Part shown: positions 16,608 through 24,080 of the stretch, one piece after another
Layout: every line of letters begins with the position of its first letter
Numbering within the stretch: position 1 is the first letter of the stretch
Source of the DNA: Phycisphaeraceae bacterium
Lineage (GTDB): Bacteria > Planctomycetota > Phycisphaerae > Phycisphaerales > SM1A02
DNA length: 64,000 nt
NCBI GenBank assembly: GCA_004213555.1
Contig: SHAP01000001.1
Location: forward strand, 124,001 to 188,000
Direction: 5' to 3'
Position numbers and translations under genes: made by a program
Notes under the pieces: model-generated
Told to the model about the DNA's origin: nothing
Databases searched by the model: none
Seen by the model: the letters and a program-made list of their open reading frames with translations, nothing else

Positions 16608-19600
16608 ATGCGTCTTGAGCGACTCACACTTTCTGGATTCAAAAGCTTCGCAGATGCCACCGAAGTTAGGTTTGATGCGCCCATCAATGGCATTGTTGGT
16701 CCCAATGGCTGCGGCAAGTCGAATGTCGTCGACGCATTAAAATGGGTACTCGGGGAACGTTCAGCGAAGAGCCTTCGAGGCGGTTCCATGCTGGACGTGA
16801 TTTTTGCCGGAGCACATGCCCGGTCTCCATCTGATCTCGCCAAAGTGGAATTGGTCTTCTCCAATCCCATCGTGGATCGTGATCAAGATGGCCAGCCACA
16901 ACGAGAATTGCCCATCAATACTGAGGAAGTATCCATCTGCCGTGCTCTGGACCGAGACAACACCTCTCGTTATTTCATCAATGGCTCCAAAGCCAAAGCA
17001 AAAGAAATACGGGAGCTGCTGTACGGGACAGGCATGGGCAAGGGCGGATACGCCATGATCGAACAAGGCCAGGTGGCGGCCATGCTCCAAGCCAAGCCCG
17101 AAGAACGCCGTAGAATTTTAGAAGAAGCGGCAGGAATCTCAGGATTCCGGGACCGGCGGCAAGAATCTTCTCGAAGTTTGGAGCGTTCTGAATCGAAGCT
17201 GGAAGTTTTCCGGGCCTCCTTGGCCTCAACAGAGCGACGTCTCAGAACCATCCGCAACCAAGCCGAGCGAGCGCGTCAGTATCAGGTTTTAGAATCCGAG
17301 CGTGTCGACCTGCAGCGTTACTTGCTAACCGAGACGTTCCTTCGACTCGAAACGGAACTGAACGATGCCATCCAACGGCGACGTGAATCAGCGGCGGAAG
17401 GTGCAGTCTGGTTGGCGGCGTTGGAGGAGGCCGAAGCAGATCTGACCTCCAAGAAGCAAAGCGAAACCGAGGCATGGCAGCTGCGTCGCAAAGCCGAACA
17501 AACACAAAGCAAAGCAGAGGCGGAACATGCGGCCGCAGCTGAAGCGCTTCGGGCCGCCAAGGAACGATACGAAGCTGCGACTCAGGCCAACGCCGAGGAT
17601 AAACGCGAACTCGAAGAACTTGACACGCGGGAGTCCCACCTCAAGGCAGAGCGGAACACCCACGAATGTCTGAATGCAGAAGCGTCCACCCAACTGGACC
17701 AGACACGGAAAGCACTTGACGAAGCAGTTGCAACCCGCACTCGAACGCGGCAAATGGCAGTTGATGCAGAGCGACAAGCCATACGTGCAGAAGAGGCGGT
17801 CACCGACACCCAACAAGAGGCGGAGCGTCGACGCTCAGAAGCGGCCGAGAGCGAAGCGAGAAGAGAAGGCACTCGTGAGCAAGAAGAAGCCGCCAACGTC
17901 CGCCTTCAGAACCTTCGTGAACAGACCAGTTCCATCGCGCAAAAGCTTGAATCGGCTCGAGGATCTTTCACTGCTGCTGAACGCGCCAAAGTCATTGCCG
18001 AAGAAAACACCTCAGTTCAGGCGGCAAGGCTGGCGTCTTTGGGGGATCAACAATCGGTTTTGGCGTCAAATCTCTCCGAAATCCGCGCGGCCGAAGCTCG
18101 CATCCAAAGTCGTCTGGACGCGCTCGTTGAGCTCCGCCAAAGCCGTGAAGGTCTGGCTGAAGGCATTCGAAAAGTACTGGAGCGACCCGAGTCTCACCCT
18201 GGCTTGATTGGCGTTCTGGCCGAACTTATTGAAACTGACACTGACGCCGCCGATCGACTTGAGCTTGCGTTGGGTGAACACGCCCAGACGCTGGTCTTTG
18301 ACACGCGGCAGTCGGCCCAGCAAGCGAGTGCCCGATTGGCTGAAGCACCCGGCCGCATCAGGATTGCCAGTCTGGAGCCACAAGGAAGCAATCCCCTTCC
18401 GAGACACAACGGCTCACGCCCAAATGTCTTGCACAACGTGCATCTTGGCGGCCCTGGGGCCTGGTTGACCCGTCGAATCCTGCAAAAAACCTACCCCGCC
18501 ACAAACATTCAGGACGCCAAACAGCAGTCCCTTTTATATCCGGGGTCCAGATTCCTCTTGGACGATGGAACGGTCTTGGAATCCGACGGCCGAATCGTGG
18601 TAGGACGCGAGACCAGCGCTGCAGGAACTATTGTTCGCCGAGCAGAGGAACGCCGGCTGCAAGAGGAACTCGATGAACTCCTCGTCCGACAGCTTCGGCT
18701 CAACGAAAATCTTGCCGGAGTTCAGGCGGGAGAAAAAGAGGCACGGCAAAATCTCGAGGAAGCCAACCTCAAAGAGCGTGAAGCTCGAGAAGCGCTCAAC
18801 ACTGTGCAAGCTCAGATTGACCGCGAAGAAGCCGACCAAAAACGACTCCGAACTGAAACCGAATCGGCCGAACAAACCTGTTCCTCCATGGCTGCACGTT
18901 CAAAGCAGTTCACCATGCTTGCCGAAGAAGCACGCGAACGTGCCCAAGTGGCCGAAGACCGCTTGGGCACCCTGCGCTCGGCCCGAGATGAAGCTCGCGC
19001 GTTGCTTGATCTCCAAAGAAAAGACGACGCGGCGGCTGAAAAGGCCGTCGACGATGCCCACGAAGACCACCGTGAAGCCGCCACTCAAGCCGAGGCAGCC
19101 CATCGGACCTTGGCGGCCACCAATCGTGAATTGGACGAGTCCATCAAAAGGCGTCAGGTCTGGCTCGAACGACACAAGAAAAGACAAACAGAGCAAAAGT
19201 ATGCAGAGGAATCCAGAAACACCAACCAGGACCGCTTGAACCTCGCCGAAACCATGTTGGCGAGGCGACGTTCCGAATCAACCAAGGCAAATCAACATGC
19301 CGAAGCAGCGGTGATCGCCCGTCAGGACGCTGAAAGTGCACGAGAGATCCCAAGATCTGGCTCCATTCAAGCTGAAAAAGAAATTCAGAGCGTTGAAGGT
19401 CTGTTGGCCCGAATTGCCCTTGAGCGAGATCACCTTGGAGAAAGCATTCGGTCTGAGGAAGCCTTCCAAATGGAAGATATTGCGGCCTCAGCCGTAAACT
19501 TCGATCCCAATCCCAGCAATGACTCCGATCGGGCCAGCCGTGAAGAAAGGCTTGAGGAAGTACGAGCAGAAATTCGATCTCTGGGGCACATCAACTTGGA

Positions 19601-20267
19601 TGCCATCCAAGAAGAGCAAGAGCTTGACGAGAACAACGAAAAACTCATCGAACAAGTCGCCGACCTTGAATCCACCATTGTTCGTCTGACCGAACTGATC
19701 GAACGCCTTGACACCGAAAGTCGAGCCATGTTTGGCGAGGCATTTGAGCGAATTCGTGACCATTTTGCTGGTGAAGACGGCATGTTCCGACAACTGTTTG
19801 GAGGTGGTTCCGCCCAATTGGAACTGGTACCCACGGAATCTGGTGATATTGACCTCCTGGAGTCTGGCATCGAAATCAGGGCCACCCCTCCCGGGAAGCG
19901 GCCTCGTGTGCTTTCGCAACTTTCAGGTGGTGAAAAGACCATGACTGCGGTCGCTTTGGTGATGGCCATTTTTCGTTCCAATCCAAGCCCAGTTTGTGTG
20001 CTTGACGAAGTCGATGCCGCACTTGATGAAGCCAACGTCGCCCGATTCTGCAAAACCATTCAGAGCTTCACCGACCGCAGCCAGTTTGTTGTTATCACCC
20101 ACCGAAAACTCACCATGCGTTCGTGCCAGCGGCTGTACGGAGTCACCATGCAGGAACGTGGGGTCTCCAAGTTGGTTGGAGTGCGAGTCGATGATGTTCA
20201 AGAGACCAAGCAAGGCGACGTCGCCTTAATCGAGACCTTGCCAACCTCAATTGCTCATCCGGTGTAA
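16608..20267 (+). CDS. smc: Chromosome segregation protein SMC
   Basis: The ATPase of the bacterial condensin, which loops DNA and helps segregation with ScpA/ScpB (not in this window). The 1219 residues show Walker A GPNGCGKSN (31-39), a Q-loop region, a long coiled coil (about 170-500), a hinge (about 525-660, GLIGVLAELIETDTDAADRL), a second coiled coil, the ABC signature LSGGEKTMTA (1105-1114) and Walker B VCVLDEVDAALDEAN (about 1130-1144). Start ATG 16608 fits the universal beginning (LERLTLSGFKSF) and has AGGAGG 12 bases upstream; GTG 16581 is also in frame. Confidence 0.96.
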   Translation: MRLERLTLSGFKSFADATEVRFDAPINGIVGPNGCGKSNVVDALKWVLGERSAKSLRGGSMLDVIFAGAHARSPSDLAKVELVFSNPIVDRDQDGQPQRELPINTEEVSICRALDRDNTSRYFINGSKAKAKEIRELLYGTGMGKGGYAMIEQGQVAAMLQAKPEERRRILEEAAGISGFRDRRQESSRSLERSESKLEVFRASLASTERRLRTIRNQAERARQYQVLESERVDLQRYLLTETFLRLETELNDAIQRRRESAAEGAVWLAALEEAEADLTSKKQSETEAWQLRRKAEQTQSKAEAEHAAAAEALRAAKERYEAATQANAEDKRELEELDTRESHLKAERNTHECLNAEASTQLDQTRKALDEAVATRTRTRQMAVDAERQAIRAEEAVTDTQQEAERRRSEAAESEARREGTREQEEAANVRLQNLREQTSSIAQKLESARGSFTAAERAKVIAEENTSVQAARLASLGDQQSVLASNLSEIRAAEARIQSRLDALVELRQSREGLAEGIRKVLERPESHPGLIGVLAELIETDTDAADRLELALGEHAQTLVFDTRQSAQQASARLAEAPGRIRIASLEPQGSNPLPRHNGSRPNVLHNVHLGGPGAWLTRRILQKTYPATNIQDAKQQSLLYPGSRFLLDDGTVLESDGRIVVGRETSAAGTIVRRAEERRLQEELDELLVRQLRLNENLAGVQAGEKEARQNLEEANLKEREAREALNTVQAQIDREEADQKRLRTETESAEQTCSSMAARSKQFTMLAEEARERAQVAEDRLGTLRSARDEARALLDLQRKDDAAAEKAVDDAHEDHREAATQAEAAHRTLAATNRELDESIKRRQVWLERHKKRQTEQKYAEESRNTNQDRLNLAETMLARRRSESTKANQHAEAAVIARQDAESAREIPRSGSIQAEKEIQSVEGLLARIALERDHLGESIRSEEAFQMEDIAASAVNFDPNPSNDSDRASREERLEEVRAEIRSLGHINLDAIQEEQELDENNEKLIEQVADLESTIVRLTELIERLDTESRAMFGEAFERIRDHFAGEDGMFRQLFGGGSAQLELVPTESGDIDLLESGIEIRATPPGKRPRVLSQLSGGEKTMTAVALVMAIFRSNPSPVCVLDEVDAALDEANVARFCKTIQSFTDRSQFVVITHRKLTMRSCQRLYGVTMQERGVSKLVGVRVDDVQETKQGDVALIETLPTSIAHPV

Positions 20268-20274
20268 AAGGAAT

Positions 20275-20308
20275 GTCACCATCCACGATCAGACTTCGTG
20301 GCAGTGAC
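20275..20308. terminator. Stem-loop between convergent smc and a small minus-strand gene
   Basis: The stretch pairs GTCAC with GTGAC and, inside, CCACG with CGTGG, separated by small bulges and a 9-base loop. It begins 7 bases after the smc stop. There is no T-run on either strand, so it is either a Rho-type end, an mRNA-stabilising hairpin or chance. It is listed because it is the only structure in the convergent gap. Confidence 0.4.
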
Positions 20309-20319
20309 CGGACATCAAG

Positions 20320-20589
20320 TCAGTTGGAATCGCTTTCGGAGTCCCCGCGGAGAAGTCCCCGCAAGCGCTCATTGTCACGCTTGGTTGCCTCCAAATCGAA
20401 CACCAAATATTTCACGCTTACCCGCAACCAATCCATAGAGGATTGAAGATTGTCGAGTGCGGTACGAACCTTTTCCTTGCGGGCAGCCCCTTCCCCTTCA
20501 GGGAAGGATGACTCGAGTCCCTCGGGAAGGGCGGCGAGTTGTTGCAGCAAGGCGCTCATACGCCGATCAAAAGTATGTTCATCAGCCAT
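20320..20589 (-). CDS. Small helical/coiled-coil protein, unknown function
   Basis: Translation from ATG 20589 has an excellent site: GGGAG 7 bases upstream. The product is 89 residues, acidic and almost entirely helical, with two heptad-like segments (FDRRMSALLQQLAAL and VKYLVFDLEATKRDNERLRGLL), so an oligomeric coiled coil is likely. No enzymatic motif is seen. It lies 114 bases downstream of the DUF3553 gene on the same strand and converges with smc. Not recognised as a named family. Confidence 0.7.
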   Translation of the reverse strand: MADEHTFDRRMSALLQQLAALPEGLESSFPEGEGAARKEKVRTALDNLQSSMDWLRVSVKYLVFDLEATKRDNERLRGLLRGDSESDSN

Positions 20590-20703
20590 GTGGATTCTCC
20601 CGTTGTCGACCTCAGAAGAGGACAAAGGGAGATTGCGGCAACTTCAGCCCAACACAAGCAAGAAACTCAGGACCGTACAGTCTGTGACATTCGTTCCGTT
20701 TGG

Positions 20704-21306
20704 TTAGGAACGAACTGGGCCTCGAGAACCGCTGAGTTGGCGTTCAATTTCTTTCCGGTGGTCCGCGGGCAGTTTTTTCCAGTCAGTCGGAGACAAAGAT
20801 TTCAATTCTCGCAGCGTTCGGTCGCGCACTTCACGCCATCTGCCAAAGAGAGATTCCAATTCATGGCGTGGAAGTTGATCCATCGGATCTTGCAAGCCGG
20901 TTTGGGCCACGGCCCAGGCCATAAGGCCAGTTGAATCATTCCCAAATCGATACAAGCTGGCACAGGCCCGAATGCGCCCTTCAACGGGATGAAAAGGATC
21001 GGTCACGTCCTCTGGAAGTCGAGTCATGACGTCAATAAGAAGCTTCTGACGTGCACCTGCACTCAGAGCGACTTCTTCGGAACGAAAGAACGCCGCGGCT
21101 GGGGGTTCCCAACTCTCTGAATCAGGGCGATCATCGGCCGAGGCTGAAGCCAGGGGGGCGACTTTGGGGTCCATGTGTTTCAATCCGGCGAATTCGAATC
21201 GAACGGCCAGTTTTCCACCTGGTTCAAGCCGAACGATGGTTCCCACGCCCCATTCGGGTCGAGCGGTGTTGCGGATTTGATCGCCAAAGGCATAGTTGTG
21301 TGGCAT
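20704..21306 (-). CDS. DUF3553-domain protein
   Basis: The N-terminal 50 residues form a small beta-barrel-like module (FGDQIRNTARPEWGVGTIVRL, KLAVRFEFAGLKHM) that matches the DUF3553 pattern of PEWGxGxV...VxFxxAG. The rest of the 200 residues is helical, with ESLFGRWREVRDRTLRELKSL near the end. The function of DUF3553 is not established; similar modules occur at the ends of UvrD-type helicases. ATG 21306 is used; a GTG at 21324 is also in frame. A 495-base gap separates it from the divergent AAA+ gene. Confidence 0.75.
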   Translation of the reverse strand: MPHNYAFGDQIRNTARPEWGVGTIVRLEPGGKLAVRFEFAGLKHMDPKVAPLASASADDRPDSESWEPPAAAFFRSEEVALSAGARQKLLIDVMTRLPEDVTDPFHPVEGRIRACASLYRFGNDSTGLMAWAVAQTGLQDPMDQLPRHELESLFGRWREVRDRTLRELKSLSPTDWKKLPADHRKEIERQLSGSRGPVRS

Positions 21307-21801
21307 AAAGGTCTCTAAAGACACGGTTTGGCCGCCAAACAGACAAAATTGGCTGCATTATCGGGCATGAATTTCATGAAAGAACTGTGACCGGCTTTAT
21401 CCACAGGCGACACGTTCGTATCTGGAGAACCTTAGTCGATTTCTCCCCTCGAAATCCTTGATGGGGGGCCAAAAAGCCAAACTTTGGTGACTTTCTGTCA
21501 GGTTCACGCAGTATTAATAAGGCGACACTTGCATCCGGAAAACTAGGGGCTACATTCGACATCGAGAAGAGACCTGGGCCAAGTTGGCCCGACATCCGCG
21601 GCGCGGAAGGAGAGAGAGCCCCCACAATCAACTTGGCATGCGATGCGGTATGCCTTCTTGCCATGAGAGACACCCCAAAAGCACTCGGGAGTGGGCAAGA
21701 GAGACGGGAGCACTCTTTCATGATTCGTTGCTTGTCCAATCGGGATCGAGATCCCGGCTGTGGTTCCGTCCGCACCGAGCGGAGGGAAGAGAGAGAAAGA
21801 A
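21307..21801 (+). promoter_or_regulatory. Long upstream region of the AAA+ activator gene with palindromes
   Basis: This 495-base stretch has no convincing gene. It contains a TATTAATA (21511-21518) that could be a -10 element, a GCGACA at 21522-21527 resembling the TGTCGCA boxes found further on, a perfect palindrome GGGCCAA-G-TTGGCCC at 21576-21590, and another, CGGGATC-GA-GATCCCG, at 21741-21756. The last 60 bases are strongly purine-rich and lead into the start codon (GAGAGAGAAAG). Inference: a long regulated 5' leader. No tRNA or known riboswitch pattern was recognised. Confidence 0.4.
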
Positions 21802-22767
21802 ATGGCCAACAGCCCCCCCGCCCCTGGCTTTGGTAAATCAAGATCACCCACCGACGAATCCAGAGATTCAATCCTGGCCCCTTTGTGGTTGCAGGAGGCA
21901 GAACGTGCTGCGAAGCGCCATTGCACCATTTTGATCACTGGTGAAACTGGGGTGGGCAAGGGGCATTTGGCCAATTTCATCCACCAGAACAGCCCACGAG
22001 CAAATCAACCTTTTGTTCCTATCAACTGTGGAGCCATTCCAGAAACACTCATGGATTCCCAGCTCTTTGGTCACGCCAAGGGGGCCTTCAGCGATGCACG
22101 TCGTGAACATCCCGGCATGATTCGAGCCGCCGCAGGCGGAACAATTTTCCTTGATGAAATTGGTGAACTGACTCCTTCGGCACAAATTCGCATGCTGCGT
22201 CTGTTGCAAGAATTCGAGGTGCAACCTGTGGGCTACTCAGAGCCCGTAGAAGTTGACGTGAGGGTCTTGAGCGCGACCAATCGGAGTCTTGAAGACGCGG
22301 TCGCTTCGCGTTCATTCCGCGAAGACCTGTTGTATCGACTCGATGTCATCCGGGTGGAAGTGCCACCTCTGCGGCAACGGAGAAACGAGATCGCTGATCT
22401 CATCCTTCAGTTCAATGAAGAATTCTGCCGGATTCACCGCACCCCTACCCTTGATTTTCATCCCGAAGCCGTCGAATGCTTGATCAGGCATCCGTGGCCA
22501 GGAAACATTCGACAGTTAAGGACCGTCATTGAACGACTTCATGTGCTCTGTGAATCTCCGCACGTGACACCAAAAACACTGCAGGATGTTTCAAAGTTAG
22601 ATCTCATCGAATCTAGGGGTGTCCCAAGCACCGCCCGATTCGACTTGTCTGCACAACGGAAGCAAATGATTGAGGTTCACTTGGAGCAAGGTGGCACGGT
22701 CGAATCCTTTGCCAAAGGTATTGGGGTTCATCGCAGCACGGTTTACCGCTGGCTCAAGCCGACGTAA
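21802..22767 (+). CDS. Sigma-54-type AAA+ activator without receiver domain, GAFSDA variant
   Basis: A 321-residue bacterial enhancer-binding protein. The AAA+ core has Walker A GETGVGKG (47-54), GAFSDA (94-99) where sigma-54 activators have GAFTGA, Walker B GGTIFLDEIG (112-121), RxLSATNR, and the sensor/arginine stretch FREDLLYRLDVIRVEVPPLRQR. The C-terminus ends in a Fis-type helix-turn-helix (VESFAKGIGVHRSTVYRWLK). There is no N-terminal sensory domain, only about 25 disordered residues. Such proteins use ATP to open sigma-54 promoters. The T-to-S, G-to-D change in the loop is unusual but related GAFTDA forms are known to me. A candidate -24/-12 promoter lies just downstream. Confidence 0.88.
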   Translation: MANSPPAPGFGKSRSPTDESRDSILAPLWLQEAERAAKRHCTILITGETGVGKGHLANFIHQNSPRANQPFVPINCGAIPETLMDSQLFGHAKGAFSDARREHPGMIRAAAGGTIFLDEIGELTPSAQIRMLRLLQEFEVQPVGYSEPVEVDVRVLSATNRSLEDAVASRSFREDLLYRLDVIRVEVPPLRQRRNEIADLILQFNEEFCRIHRTPTLDFHPEAVECLIRHPWPGNIRQLRTVIERLHVLCESPHVTPKTLQDVSKLDLIESRGVPSTARFDLSAQRKQMIEVHLEQGGTVESFAKGIGVHRSTVYRWLKPT

Positions 22768-22803
22768 CAGCTGATCAAAGAGTTCACAAAAATGACCCAT
22801 TGA

Positions 22804-22838
22804 CCTGATCAGTAATGATCGGGTTTTTTCTTTTTTTC
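22804..22838 (+). terminator. Rho-independent terminator after the AAA+ activator gene
   Basis: CCTGATCA (22804-22811), loop GTAA, and TGATCGGG (22816-22823) form an 8-bp stem with one G-T pair, followed by six T, a C and seven more T. It lies 37 bases after the stop codon. It should separate the activator transcript from the downstream gene, so the latter needs its own promoter. Confidence 0.88.
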
Positions 22839-22865
22839 CTCTTTCTTATCGAACAATCTGTGCGT

Positions 22866-22959
22866 GTTGTCGCAGCTTTGCGAAAGGTTGTCGCACAACT
22901 CGATTTGGCGTTCAGAACCATGTCGCGTTTGTGCGAATCGAGAATTCGCCATGCGACAT
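22866..22959 (+). promoter_or_regulatory. Cluster of TGTCGCA boxes, candidate activator sites
   Basis: GTTGTCGCA occurs at 22866-22874 and again at 22887-22895, exactly 21 bases (two helix turns) apart. ATGTCGC at 22920-22926 and GCGACAT at 22953-22959 form an inverted pair enclosing a second inverted pair GCGAAT/ATTCGC (22933-22938 and 22944-22949). The sites lie about 100-195 bases upstream of the expected start of the -24/-12 promoter, the usual distance for enhancer-binding sites. Binding by the neighbouring AAA+ protein is inferred from position only. Confidence 0.5.
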
Positions 22960-23034
22960 CCCACCAGAAGAGGAACCCAACAGAGCCGCGTTGAGCGTCT
23001 GATCGGCTTTTTCCACGTGTCTCGATGAGAACAC

Positions 23035-23051
23035 TTGGCATGGTTGTTGCA
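23035..23051 (+). promoter_or_regulatory. Candidate sigma-54 (-24/-12) promoter
   Basis: The sequence TTGGCATGGTTGTTGCA matches the sigma-54 consensus TTGGCACG-N4-TTGCA at all positions but one. The GG (23037-23038) and GC (23049-23050) are separated by the required 10 bases. Transcription would start near 23062. It follows the activator terminator and the TGTCGCA cluster and points into the next gene. Confidence 0.65.
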
Positions 23052-23061
23052 GTTGTCTTGT

Positions 23062-23592
23062 GTGTCTGATTGTGATTCCCAATTCGTGGTCCTCGCTGGT
23101 GCCGCGGAAGCCATTCGCCAAATCGGCGGTGAACTTCGCCAGTCCGGCATTGCCCCCAAGGCAACGGCCACCCATCTCACTGCATTGAGACAGGGACTCA
23201 TCCTTCAGCCACCGAGCTTCGTGGTCATCTGCGTCGCTCTGTCAGAGAAGAGTACGAAGCGTCACGACCATGACCTGAAAATCTTCCTTGACGACATGCG
23301 GTCTCTTCCTGGAACCGTCCGAAGCATTGGCGTGACACCAAATTCGGCTCCGGGACTGACCGGCCAGTTGGCTTCGCTTGGATTTGATCTCTACCTCAGT
23401 GATCCACACCAGGCGGCATCGGCCATCGAGTCTATCCGTTTGGAAACCTCGAAAACTGGCGCTTCTCGATTCGACGCCCTTTGTGAAATCGAACTTGAAG
23501 ACAACAACTGGCCCGTGCGTTTGGGAACCCCACAAGCAAAGGCCATAGAAGGAACACCCGGAGTTGAACGTTTCAACTTCGACCACGACTGA
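23062..23592 (+). CDS. Pseudo-receiver-like small protein, unknown function
   Basis: The frame opens at TTG 23035, but that codon is inside the -24 element, so GTG 23062 (or GTG 23086) is more likely. The roughly 176 residues alternate strands and helices in the order of a CheY-like receiver: QFVVLAG, a helix, ATHLTAL, a helix, SFVVICVAL, a helix, VRSIGVTPN with a conserved-looking Thr, then FDLYLSDP and a last helix. The acidic pair after strand 1, the phospho-Asp of strand 3 and the Lys of strand 5 are all absent, so it should not be phosphorylated. This is my reading of pattern, not a search result. A 50-residue tail follows. Confidence 0.55.
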   Translation: MSDCDSQFVVLAGAAEAIRQIGGELRQSGIAPKATATHLTALRQGLILQPPSFVVICVALSEKSTKRHDHDLKIFLDDMRSLPGTVRSIGVTPNSAPGLTGQLASLGFDLYLSDPHQAASAIESIRLETSKTGASRFDALCEIELEDNNWPVRLGTPQAKAIEGTPGVERFNFDHD

Positions 23593-23865
23593 AGAGCGAG
23601 AAGTCCCGAGAAGGGGGCGAAAAGAGGAGAACACATCCCCGGAGTCATCAGGAGAGTCAAGAGATCAACATCATTGATTTGCAACCAATGCTTTCAAGAG
23701 AGCAATTGCGAAAGATCAGACCACCGAAGAGCGAGCTTGGGAGAGCGGTCTGGAAAGAGGTGAAGAGATCGAGACCGGACGTGTGAAGACTGAGAATGAG
23801 GAGATGCAGGGACCCCGGCTGCACATTCTCTTTCCTTGTCTGAACCAGTGGAAACACTGCCTTCA
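23593..23865. other. Purine-rich non-coding stretch between convergent genes
   Basis: After the stop at 23592 there are about 270 bases without a believable gene. The plus strand is rich in GA (many GAGAG and GAAGAG runs), unlike neighbouring coding DNA. No clear hairpin plus T-run was seen. It leads directly into the 71-bp tandem repeat and may be part of one non-coding transcript with it. Confidence 0.4.
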
Positions 23866-24037
23866 GACCTTGGGCCCAGATCCTGGGTCGACAACTCTCT
23901 CTCTTCTCTCCGCATCAGTTCTCTTGGACTGATGCGGACCTTGGGCCCAGATCCTGGGTCGACAACTCTCTCTCTTCTCTCCGCATCAGTTCTCTTGGAC
24001 TGATGCGGACCTTGGGCCCAGATCTTGGGTCGACACC
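23866..24037. repeat. 71-bp tandem repeat (about 2.4 copies) carrying a perfect hairpin
   Basis: Units begin at 23866, 23937 and 24008. The first two appear identical; the third is cut off after about 30 bases and has a C-to-T change (GATCTTGGG instead of GATCCTGGG). Each full unit contains TTGGGCCCA, a pyrimidine tract (CTCTCTCTTCTCTC) and a hairpin, CCGCATCAGT, loop TCTCTTGG, ACTGATGCGG, at 23910-23937 and 23981-24008. The repeat lies between two convergent genes. No T-run follows the hairpins on either strand, so they are not standard terminators. Confidence 0.9.
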
Positions 24038-24080
24038 TGTCGTAGGCACTGTGGAACGTCCGTTTTCGTCCGAAAGTGGA

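Noticed and set aside
22082-22105. Claim that the AAA+ protein cannot work with sigma-54
   Set aside because: GAFSDA is close to GAFTDA variants I recall from other enhancer-binding proteins, and a strong -24/-12 match lies next door, so the loop change alone does not rule it out.
23866-24037. CRISPR array
   Set aside because: Units are contiguous 71-mers without spacers, only 2.4 copies, and no cas genes are nearby.
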